From Parachlorella kessleri (lineage: Eukaryota > Chlorophyta > Trebouxiophyceae > Chlorellales > Chlorellaceae): a stretch of 64,000 nt of DNA. The stretch spans positions 1-64,000 of the forward strand of contig BBXU01000034.1 in the NCBI GenBank assembly GCA_001598975.1. The letters are read 5' to 3'. Positions 41,087 through 50,868 of this stretch are shown here, piece by piece. Numbering within the stretch: position 1 is the stretch's first letter; each line of letters opens with the position of its first letter. The notes under the pieces are model-generated. The model searched no databases and was not told the origin of the DNA. It saw nothing but the letters and a program-made list of their open reading frames with translations. Made by a program: the position numbers and the translations under genes.

Positions 41087-41955
41087 CTGTGCACAAGTGC
41101 TGCAGAGCCACGGCGCTTTTTTTAGCTCAGCCCGTCAGTTCAGACCTGAGCCACTTCAAACCAAAGCCAGTGAGTAGCGACTCACGGTTGACTAGTGGAT
41201 GGTTCCCTAGGCTTGTACCCCGCTGGCTATTCGTCAGCCACTCCCTGCCTTTTTTTACCAAGCAGTCCTGAGGGATCACCTGATCACAGAGAGGCGAGGT
41301 TGCAACCCATTTGGGAGATCGGGCCGCTTTAACTTGCGTTACCAAGGCGGCCGTTGTTGTGTTGAGTACAAGTTGATCAGGCAATATGCGGCATGGCAAC
41401 TGTAGTAGGAGTCCTGTGCATGATCTCTTCAAAGTTCCCGCCACTTCTGCATGGGGGCTGGGGATCCGGCTACTTGCGGCTGGCTGGCTTAGCTTGCAGG
41501 TTTTGACAGCAAACAGGGCTACCACTGAAGCCCCTGTTTGTTAACCTTTCGCCCCAAGGCAACGGGACGTAGTGTCGACACTAAACACCCGGCCATCCGA
41601 ACTGATGGCCAGCGCCGCTAGCCTGCAGGCTAGCCCTTGAAGCTGCAAGGGTCTTAGGTAATAACTTACAAGCGTTTGACAAAACCCACTTTGGGTTGCC
41701 TGAACAGGAACCTGCCCTTGGTTGTGTCTTTCGTGTCTTTCAAGTCTTTCAGGTCCTTCATGGCAGCATATGTTGCCGAAGCGGCAAAGCAGCCTGAGGC
41801 TGGCCTGAGGCTGACCCATGGGTCGTCCAACTTGCTTGCTTGTTTCCTAACTTGTGCATGGTTGGCGCACTCTTAAGTAAAAAGGCTGCCGTCTAAATTA
41901 TAGGTGCACCAATACATGTGTGTCTAAGCTGCAGGCCTCGGAGGCCTAAGTCGGC
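41087..41955. other. Intergenic region, M3 to M4
   Basis: Divergent upstream regions of M3 (-) and M4 (+). Bases 41380-41460 resemble the upstream flank of M6 near 50120-50530, but without an inserted segment present there. No gene is seen. Confidence 0.4.
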
Positions 41956-43925
41956 ATGGAGGACCCCATCATCCAGCAGCGCCTGGCGGCTGCCAGTGCC
42001 ATCCCGCCCAGCCAGCGCAGCCCCGAGGTGGCAGCGTTCATAGAGTGCTGCGAGTTGCAGAGTGAGTTGGCAAGAGAGCTGCAACAACAAGGAACGCATA
42101 CTAGCCGCCAGCAGCAGGGCATGACTGATCTCAAGCTTACCAGGTCATGCTTCCTCAGCCCCACAGGCACGCTCTGGTACAGGCCGGCCGTGTACAATTC
42201 TGCAGCGCATCAACTGCTAAGTGCAGCAGCAGCAACTCTTGCGTCGCATGGTGCTCCCGGCGGCAGCATCAGAGCACTGGTTGAGTCTCAGTTCAGCATC
42301 AAGACACTCTTGCTCATGGCAGCGGGCGATCCTACTACCATAAGGTTTGTAGAACAGGAACCAGCAGCCACTGCTTCTTACCTACTACCGATATACAACC
42401 GCATAGTGGACCGCATGCAGCAACCAGCAGTGGCAGCCCAGCTGCGTCGGGAGTTGCAGCAGCTGCAGGCAGACTCCCCCCGCACCCTGCTCAGCTACGA
42501 GGAGCTGCTGGCCTACCTTACTGAGGTAGCATTCAAGCTAGCGGCCAAGGTGCTTACCGTGAGCGCCATGGTACATGGCAGCACGACCGTGGACCATCGC
42601 ACTGCCTCGGCTCTGACGTGAGTCCACGCTGGCTGGACTGCAATGATCAAGGGCAGGTGCCATGGTGTTGATGTCAGTGCAACCGCAGCAAGGAGCCAAC
42701 ATTCCTTTCAGGCGGCGGCATTGCGTCGCCTCCTGGTTACTATCGAACGGCTGGCGAGCTACATTGTATATCGTAGTCAAGCGCAGCTGCCTTTCTGCAC
42801 TCGTCTATACCTATACTGACGTACATAATGGCTTGCACAAACCGGAACTAGCGAAGGGAGGTGTAAAGTGACGCGCTGTTACAGGTCCCTATTGTGGCCT
42901 ATATGCAGGGCTGTGGCCAATTCAGCAAGCATACTTCCTCAACTGGTGCCTGGGGACCTGCACTGGGACTTCACAGCGACCTCAGCAGCTCAGCTTCATC
43001 TTTCGCTGAACAACAGCGCACCACAGGAACTCCAAAGCCTGGCTCCAATTGTCAGCCGCATGACCCAGCTGCTTGAGCGAGCCCAGCAGCAGGGCAGGGA
43101 CTATGTTGTGGCCGGTTGTGGCTACCAGCTTGCAGGTATCTCATACCCTTATGGCAAACATTTTGCACGCCATGGCCATGTCGCGGAGAGCATGCATCCT
43201 CCCAGCGCCTTCCTGGGATGGCTGCAGCAGGAGGGGCAGGCGCATGCCCGCTGTCGGGCAGTGCTGCCTAAGCAGTGGATGGGATTGCTCAAGGGCATGC
43301 AGGCATCAGCATTGGCGCAGAAGCCCACGCTGGAGCGGCAGCGTGAGCAGGGCGACCGCTGGCAAGAAAGAACTTTCATCGAGGCCAGTGAAGCAGCTGC
43401 GGGACTTCTCAAGGTCGCTGCTAAATTGGTTGCACCGCCCGCTCTGGACAGGCAGTGCATCAACTGCCATATGATCCCGCCATGTGTTCTGCTCTGCGCT
43501 GGATGCAGGCAGGTACCTGGCACCGGTGCGCTACTGCAGGTGAGGCCGCGTGTGACTGCAAGCCACACTCTCCTGTTGGTGGCAGGCAATGCGCACAGGC
43601 TAGAGGCAGGGGAGACAGCACTGACAGTGCCAAATGCCAGTTCTGCTCTGGGATTTTGAATCGTTCATTCTGACCCGCAAGAGGATGTTGGCCGCTTTTC
43701 ACCCTATGGAGCTAGCAGTTGCTTGGCACCTAGGAAAAAAAACTGGGGCCGAATAAGAAGTCTGAGTGCTAGTTCATGCACTTTGCACCACCCATACAAG
43801 TTGAGTTCCTGCTGCATACTAAGCTTTACTCCTTTTTGTGCAGCCGGGAGTGCCAGAGGGCTCACTGGCCACAGCACAAGGCGTACTGCAAGGAGCAGCA
43901 GAGGACAAGGAAGCCTGATGAGTGA
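41956..43925 (+). pseudogene. MYND-family paralogue M4, 13-nt insertion in the finger
   Basis: Exon A 41956-42617, exon B 42909-43539, exon C 43844-43925. Module I starts MEDPIIQQRLAAASAIPPSQ and is fully open, with LLPIYNRIVDRMQQPAVAA and LLSYEELLAYL; module II is open through RMTQLLERAQQQ and PPSAFLGWLQQ. The finger begins CINC and CAGCRQ, but 13 extra bases then separate CRQ from the YC codons, shifting the frame before the donor. Exon B is 631 nt; removing 13 gives the phase-2 length of intact copies. Exon C (RECQRAHWPQHKAYC) is intact. The protein would keep both modules but lose a proper MYND finger. It could be a recent pseudogene or a finger-less variant. Confidence 0.72.
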
Positions 43926-44983
43926 ATCGGCACCATTTGCGAGTGCAAATATGTAGTCCGCCCTAAATATGTCAAGGGCAAACAGAGCTGTTGAATTGCT
44001 AGCTAGATGATTGTACACTACAGAATCACCTATGGTGCAGGGGCCAGTTTACTCCTCCTGACTCAAACAGCTCAAACTGCGGTGCTTTGCTGGTTCCCTC
44101 CCTGTACGTCCGGGGGTTGCCTTCCGTACTTCCTGGCAAGTGCTGCCTATCAGTTCAGTAAGGTGCACATACTGCAATACGCCCTGCACCGTTGAAGGCA
44201 TGCGATTGCTACCATCAACCCCAGGTAGGCAAGAAGGCAGGAAAATGTAGAAAAATACAATTGAACTCCAGCAGCAACCAACATGCATGGCACCATTATT
44301 TGACAACGACGTTTCAAAAATAGCTGTGCTAGGCCCCATGTCACACTTTGCTGATAAGTAACTTGCACACCCAACACCCCACCCTACAGCATGCCTGCCT
44401 ATGAACAACTTCAACCTTGGTAAGATGTCACGGCCTCCAGCCTGTGAGCCTGGCAGCTGCAGCCTGCGCCAGTGAGTTACTGTAACAGCAGGAGGGGAGG
44501 GCCTTCATACAGGAAGGAAGTGGGGCAACACGGACAGCAAAAAACATAGAAGAGGAGGAGCTCTCAAACGTACCATTTGTGATGCTGCCACCCACAGCAT
44601 GGTACCTGTGCACATTGGGACACCACTTCCCGCCTCTTCAGGCCATGGGTGTGCCTCTCCTATGTGTTCAAGTGCTTCCTTATATTGCCTCCTATTGCAA
44701 TTCAGCCTAAAGGTAGCTACCTACCCTGAAGTTGTTACTGCTGGCCATCAGGTAGGGTTCGACCAATAGCCCTTCACTGGCTGCCTCATGGGTCCACCTG
44801 TAGCTGGTTGGGTGCACCATGCAGGTAGTACAGCGCCAGACCTTGAAACCTGGTTTCACTCTGCCCAAGTCTCGCTGGCTTGCAGGTTCCAACATCAACC
44901 AGCAGGAGCTAGCAAAGAGGCCTTCGCCTTCAAGCCTAAACCCAGGAGGCGAAGCCTGCTGCACAGTAGGTATCGGAGCCAGC
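43926..44983. other. Intergenic region, M4 to M5
   Basis: No gene is seen. The last 230 bases (44751-44983) resemble the upstream flank of M7 (50625-50868), so the duplicated unit includes promoter sequence. Confidence 0.45.
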
Positions 44984-45613
44984 ATGGAGGCCAGCTTCCT
45001 GGAGAAGCGCTTGGCAGCCGCCACTAAAATCCGGCCCAGGCAGCGCAGCCCAGAGGTAGCAGCCTTCATAGAGTGCTGCCAGCTGCAGCAGGGACTCACG
45101 CAGGAGCTGCAGCGCGGCCTGCACTCGACCCACCAGCAGCAGGCCCTGGCTGACCTCAAGCTCACCAGGTCGCACATCATCAGCCCGACAGTACCGCTTT
45201 GGTACAGAGAACCTCCCTATGCTGCTGCTTGGGAGCGCCTGAGGACAGCAGCGGCCTTACAAGCTTCAGAACCAATCGTTAACGCTGGCGACCGCATCAC
45301 GGCACTGACAGATATGAGCTTCACCTTGCCAACCCTGCTTCTTGTGGCGGCGGGGGCGCCCAGATTTGTCCAGGCACACATCACACGGCTGCTACCTGCG
45401 TACAACAACATAGTTGAGCGCATGCAGCTGCCAGCGTTAGCTGCTCGGCTGCGGCAGGAGCTGGCTCAGCTGCAGGCCGACCTACCCCGCACCCTGCTCA
45501 GCTATGAGCAGCTGCTGGCACACTTTCTGTACTTGGCATCTCAGGAGTGTGCAAACATCAGGGCTAACGGTAGCAAGAGCATGACAGAAGACATTGACAA
45601 GGCGCTCAGATGA
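44984..45613 (+). CDS. MYND-family paralogue M5, module I half
   Basis: Function unknown. An open frame of 209 residues codes the whole module I: MEASFLEKRLAAATKIRP, QRSPEVAAFIECCQLQQ, ADLKLTRSHIISPTVPLWYR, SFTLPTLLLVAAGAP, ITRLLPAYNNIVERMQ and LLSYEQLLAHFLYLA. At 45610 the expected donor reads AG|ATGAGT instead of AG|GTGAGT, which creates AGA TGA and ends the frame. No other donor of the right phase is near. The frame is open upstream to at least 44819, but the family ATG at 44984 is the likely start. Together with the next entry this looks like one gene split in two. Confidence 0.65.
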   Translation: MEASFLEKRLAAATKIRPRQRSPEVAAFIECCQLQQGLTQELQRGLHSTHQQQALADLKLTRSHIISPTVPLWYREPPYAAAWERLRTAAALQASEPIVNAGDRITALTDMSFTLPTLLLVAAGAPRFVQAHITRLLPAYNNIVERMQLPALAARLRQELAQLQADLPRTLLSYEQLLAHFLYLASQECANIRANGSKSMTEDIDKALR

Positions 45614-45786
45614 GTTGACCGAGTTGGCCTTGACCAGAAGAGACCCATGCATGGATTCAGCTTGGGAGCAAGTTGGGGTACAAAGGGTGACTGCTAGGTG
45701 CTTGTATTTGACCGCTGTGGCAGCAAAAGTCAATTGCAGGTTGTAGTGCCGCAGTACTGATTATCCTGTCAAGCATTCTTGCCCGC

Positions 45787-46862
45787 ATGGGCGCTCAACA
45801 CTCGCAAATTACCTTCATTCCACTGGTGTCCCAAACGTTGGGCGCATGCGGAAGATATCAACAAGAAATGAGCAAGAAATGCCTGACCTGCACAAGCGAC
45901 CTGCTTGGTTGCAGGGCTTCAGCAAAGCTAACTCCCCGGCTGGTGCCTGAGGATCTACACTTGCAGTTCATTGCCATGGCAGGGGGCTTCGAACAGTGTG
46001 AACACTGGAGTCACCACACTGTCCAATACTCACAGCTCCTTGAGCAGGCTCAGCGGGTCGGCAGTGACTTCACGGTCGCACTTTGCGGCTACCAGCTGGC
46101 AGACGTGTCCGTTAAGTTTGGAGTGACGGCTGTCGTAGAGCAGCAGCTGGGTGGGCAACTGGAGGGAACCTCGGCAGGCTTGCCTGCATCCTTCCCTCCC
46201 AGCGCCTTCCTGGGATGGCTACAGCAGGCCGAGCGGGCGCACGCACAGTGCAGCGCAGTGCTGCCCCTCCAGTGGACAGCAGGGTTGGAGCGCCGGCAGC
46301 AGGCGGCGCTGGCTTGGAAGCCTTGGCTGCAGCGGCAGCAGCAGGAGGGTGACCGTTGGCAGCTGCCGGGTGCCGAGGAGCTGAGCAGAGCCCAAGCTGA
46401 GGCGGCTGCGCAAGCGAGGGAACTCGTGGCGGACCCGGCCGCACGTATCACCTGCAGCGGCTGCGGGGAGTCGTCACCTCACCTACGCAGCTGCAGTGGC
46501 TGCAGGCAGGCGCGCTACTGCAGGTAAGCTGTCCCGCGGAGCGGCAATGCTCATGCGGCTGTGTGGTGTGAGTTGAGGGGCAAGAGGGGATGCTGTGCAT
46601 GGCACATCTTGCACCAACAATGTCTTTGATGGGCTACAGGTGCATCAAGATCGCACTGCCCAGCACAAACATGCATGCCCGTCGACTTGTGAGGGACAGC
46701 ACGGCTTCCCGGCAAATACCCTGCGTGATGGTGACAGATAGTGTATTTGGTGATCCAAGCTTAGCAGAATGCTTTTAAAAGTGTGTACTGTGCAGCCGTG
46801 AGTGTCAGAGAGCTCACTGGAAGCACCATAAGGACTTCTGCCGAGCGCAGAGAGGACAGTAG
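45787..46862 (+). CDS. MYND-family paralogue M5, module II and MYND half
   Basis: Function unknown. Exon B (family acceptor at 45915, end 46523) and exon C 46796-46862 are intact and in phase. Module II has TPRLVPEDLHLQF, VGSDFTVALCGYQLA, PPSAFLGWLQQAERAHAQC and GDRWQLP. The finger is complete (CSGC, CSGCRQARYC, then EC, H and C). The frame is open upstream of the old acceptor to an ATG at 45787, which would add 42 residues with no family match. If exon A can no longer splice here, this half could be made from its own ATG, giving about 258 residues. Alternatively a rare AT-donor splice still joins the halves. Confidence 0.6.
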
Positions 46863-47814
46863 GGAGGAGACGGGGTTGAGGACATTATGGTAGCATGAAG
46901 TGTGAACAGATGGGCCTACAGCTGCGAACCGACAGTGCTGGATGCAAGGTTTGGTGGCGGGAACTGTGAAGGTGGGCAGCCTGCAATTAGCCATGCCCGG
47001 TTGGGTAGGCAACGTTAAGGAATGCCGCAAGACCTTGGGTCCAATGAATTGAGTCGTAAGAAGCACCCTCGTGCTTTATATCTCTGTCATGCTCTGATCA
47101 CCATGATGTTGCCATTAGATCGCTGGCATAGGCCTGCCCCTTGGTCCTGCTTTGTTGGCCTAGTTACACGGAGTGCAAGCGGGTGAGAGCTGCAGGCGGC
47201 ACTGATTAGTGTAGGGTCGACAAATGATTCAAACCACCCCTTCATTAGCGACAACAACGCATCATGACCCACACATAGGGCCGCATGCTCGTGCTGCCAG
47301 CAGCCAGTGGCAAACGAAACTTGCCGCGCGACGCAGTGGCTCCATGAGTGGCTCCAGGCAGCCATACAGTCCGGCATCGTCCTGGATCAGATGAAGCCTC
47401 GTACCCCTGCATCTGCAGCTGGCGCTAACCTCACATGGTAAGATCTTAAACGCAATGCCAAAGGTAGCACACAACAGCTCTTGTCGAACTGGGGTGACAT
47501 GGCAGTTCACACCTAGGTGCACATGTAAGTTACAAATATTACCCTGCTGCTAGTAGTCTAGTGTAACAGCGAACCGCCACCTGACCATGCTCCCGTGAGT
47601 CCCCCGAGTGGGGCAAGAAAAGCCAGGATGTACTATGCCCACAAATCACAAGATCCAGATATCACTCTTTATGGCATGCACCACTCTGCCCACAACGAGC
47701 CAGCCCCCAGTGTATGGGGGGCAGGCTGCCACCAGGCTATCATGGCCTGCAGGCTCCACTGCATAACAGCCCAACGTACAACCTGCACATCACCGATGCC
47801 ACGTAGAAAGAGTA
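46863..47814. other. Intergenic region, M5 to M6
   Basis: Convergent 3' region between M5 (+) and M6 (-). No gene, repeat or family relic is seen. Confidence 0.35.
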
Positions 47815-49846
47815 CTAGACGGCATCATGGTACAAAGTGAGAAGCGTTGGCAAAATCGCAGCAATGGCTACTGCGGCGAACAAAGCTAGGAAAATACCGT
47901 ACCCTGACACCAACCTAACTATGCCAACTTTTGCCTGTTGGCGTGCTGACCGCCAGGTGTGCGCCCTGCAGAGGTCCTTGTGGCTCTGCCAGTGTGCCCG
48001 CTGGCACTCAAGGCTGCACAGCACAGTTGTGTCAGCCAGGGTTATAGATGCTGCCACCGCATAGGTACAATTTTGCCTGGAAGGTACACACTGCCAGCTG
48101 CCCGGCGGTACAGAAGTCTCATTCACTCAGGAATGGCACCCTTCGCACATGAGAAGTGCAGCAGTAATTTGTGACCAGAGGAGGCAGTGGGACGAGTGAA
48201 AGCCCTGTCTCCCTCACAAACCTCTCCGTATGCAGAAGGACGTGCCTCACCTGCAGTACTGCACTTGCTTGCACCTGCCGCACAACCTCAGGTCGGCGCA
48301 CAGATTGCTACAGCCATTGCACTTGTCCCTCACAAGCTGCCCTGCGGGGTTGCCTGCTGTAGGCTGCGTCTTGTTCTGCGCAGGTCCTAGCAGCTGCCAG
48401 GAGTCATTGTTACGCTGCTGCTGCTGCTGCAGCCAGGGCACCAATGCCATGGCCTTCTGCTGCCTGGCCTTCAGCACTGCGGTCCACTGCTTGGGCAGCA
48501 GTGCCTGGCAGCGCTCATGGGCTACCCTCGCCTGCTGCAGGAAGCCCAGGAAGGCACTGGGGGGAACAAACAATTCCTGGAACTCTGTGATCATCTTTTC
48601 TGATGATCATGATTGGGGCACCCCACACACAGTAGCTCTCCGAGAGAGCTGCCAGCTGGTAGCCACACAGGGCCACAGTGAAGTCCCTGCCCTGTTGCTC
48701 GGCCCGCTTCATCAAGTCCTTCAGCAGGTGGACTGAGAGGGCCGTGGGGCTCAGTGGCAAGGTGCGGTCAGCAAGCCACTCCGCTTGCTCTGATTGAGGC
48801 AAAACAGAGGTGTAGGTTGTTGGGCACCAGCTTGGGGAGCATCTCTGCCTCAGCCCTCAAGCAGGGGAGCAAGTTAGTTGGTAAGCAAATTGGGCAGTTG
48901 CGGTTGCTGCAGAGGGTGTCCTTGAGGCCTGGGCGTATTCATTTATTAATTTGCTGCAGAGGTAATCCCTCGTTTCTTCATAAGGGTTCCATGTGTCACA
49001 CTTATTGCGGCCTCCCTGTCCAACAAGTTCAACAACCTCGACCTGTCCATGCTCGGGTTCTCACCGCATGGACATTTACCCGGCTGCGAACCATGCAGTA
49101 CAATCCCATACAACTCCGAGAGGCGGAGCAGAGTCATAGGCAAGACGTTGGAGGTTTTGCATAACCCGACTCACCTTGAAGGTCCTACCTAAAACACCCA
49201 CCTGACAGCCGAGTGGATGTCAGCTTGTATGTCCCCGTCAGTTGAACCTGCCCAGTCTCTAGCCTGTACGCCTGTCAGCCACACCAGGTATGCCAGCAGC
49301 TCGTCATAGCTCAGCAGGCTGCTGGGGAGGTCTGCCTGCAACTGCTGCAGCTCCTGGCGCAGCCGAGCAGCAAGCGCTGGGTGCTGCATCTTCTCCACTA
49401 GGCTGTTCAGAGCCGGCAGCACCCCTGTGAGGTGAGCTTGACTCCTTTCTAGTGTAGGAATCCCAGCTGACACCAGCAGCACTGCCCAGATGCTAAGGTC
49501 GTCATCAATGAGTGCCGTAACCTGCTTGCCGAGGGCACCGACCACTTGTACCTGAATACCGACTCCTGCCACCAAGCGATCCCAGGCAGCCGCATAAACT
49601 TTGTGCCTGTACCAAAGCGGTACTGCTGGGCTGAGATAGTGTGACCTGGTAAACTTGAGCGCCGCCAGGGCCTGCTGCTGGCGGGTGGAACGCTTGCCAT
49701 GCCGCTGCTCATCCACCAGCTCATCAGCCAGCTCCCTGCTGCAGCTGACAGCACTCGATGAAGGCTGCTACCTCAGGGCTGCGCTGGCCAGGCGGAACAG
49801 CGGCGGCAGCCGCCAGCAGGCGCTCCTCTATAAAGGTGTCCCCCAT
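47815..49846 (-). pseudogene. MYND-family paralogue M6, frameshifted, with C-terminal extension
   Basis: Exon A 49846-49202, exon B 48855-48251, exon C 48013-47815. It starts MGDTFIEERLLAAAAAVPPG and is very similar to M3. One extra base near 49737 (after CQLQQ) shifts exon A. Exon B has two single-base gains, near 48785 and near 48600, so its three parts read in three frames. The finger itself is complete (CNGC, CGRCKQVQYC, then EC, H and C). Exon C lacks the usual stop after the finger and runs on for about 45 codons, including a strongly hydrophobic segment (GIFLALFAAVAIAAILPTLL) that would be a transmembrane helix if translated. Confidence 0.8.
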
Positions 49847-50138
49847 CTGTGCCAAGGTAGCAGCGCCACTGCGGGTGGGTTGGCTTCAGCTGGCTAACTC
49901 AACCCCAGTTCCCAGTGAGCAGTTGATCGGTTTGAGCAAACTGATCAAGGGTGATGGAGCTTGCCCCCCGCGGAATCTCCCTGCCTATCTATGGACGTCG
50001 CGCCCGGGCCGTGCATTTGATCACAAACAGCACATGGTGCGACAACAGAGTGCGAGATCAGATCAGCCCAACCTGCGTTACCAGCCAAAGCCGGATTTAG
50101 AAAGGGAATCTAATCAAAACAACATGCCGCATGGCTGC

Positions 50139-50168
50139 AGGAGTCCTATGCAGAGGAGTCCTATGCAG
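50139..50168. repeat. Two 15-bp tandem units at the edge of an insertion
   Basis: AGGAGTCCTATGCAG occurs twice in a row, where the M3 flank has one similar unit. It lies at the left end of the extra segment and may be a duplication made on insertion. Confidence 0.75.
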
Positions 50169-50219
50169 AGGCTGTGCACCCGGCATATAGCGGGACGCAC
50201 CAGCGGCAATGCAGAATGT

Positions 50220-50330
50220 GAAAATGCAGAAGTTGCCCCTCCCAGAATCGAACCCTGGCGTGTTCCATTAGGATCACAAGGTCAAAAGCTGCCAGCTGAC
50301 CGGGCTGGGGTTGAGGCACTCCGAAGGAGT
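50220..50330 (-). other. tRNA-like sequence with Pol III B box
   Basis: The minus strand has GGTTCGATTCT (B-box-like, near 50247-50257) preceded by GGTCAGCTGGCAGC, which resembles a D arm. Acceptor, anticodon and T stems do not pair well by hand, so a working tRNA is unlikely. A tRNA-derived SINE relic is more plausible, since this segment is missing from the homologous M3 flank. Confidence 0.35.
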
Positions 50331-50868
50331 GGTGGTTATGAACCCACTTACTCCCCAACGTGCTTTCTTCCCTGATGTGTTCTAACGGACCAGCAACGAT
50401 GCAATGTGAGTGCATGATCAGAATAGACCAGTCCGTAGACTAGGATCCTGACCGTTCCGAAGCTTGGGGACCCAAGCAACGGCGCTTTGCATAGCATATG
50501 ATCTCCTCTAGTTCCCGCCATTATGCATGGGGGGGTTAACCCCTCGAGGGGGCCCTCCCTAACCTATGGTTGCAAGCTGCTTCCCACAGGTGCCTGTAAT
50601 GTTCAAGTCTACCCCTTGCCCTCAAGTAGGGTTCGACCAGGGTGCCTCCCTGGCTGCGTCATGGGTCCAACTGTGCGGGTTTGGTCTGCCTTACAGTTTG
50701 GCTGCGTCCAAGGGGAAGGCCTGAGGCTTGCAAAACTTTGTTTCAGTTCTCCCGAGGCTGGCTGGCTTGCAGGTTTGAGTACCAAACAGGGGTCTTCATT
50801 GAAGGCGCTTGGCCTTGGGCATCAACCCATAGGGCAAAGCCTGCCACTCAGCAGGTACCAGAGACAGC

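Larger units (their letters stand above)
49847..50868. other. Intergenic region, M6 to M7, with inserted tRNA-like segment
   Basis: Divergent upstream regions of M6 (-) and M7 (+). Compared with the M3 upstream flank, about 330 extra bases sit between roughly 50157 and 50500, containing a tRNA-like stretch. The right 240 bases resemble the M5 upstream flank. Confidence 0.45.

Noticed and set aside
45610..45960. M5 and M7 first introns as U12-type AT-AC introns
   Set aside because: The donor reads ATGAGT, not ATATCC, and the acceptor is AG. It is better explained as a mutated GT donor.
50220..50330. Functional tRNA gene on the minus strand
   Set aside because: Only the B box and part of a D-like arm fit. 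The acceptor, anticodon and T stems do not pair.
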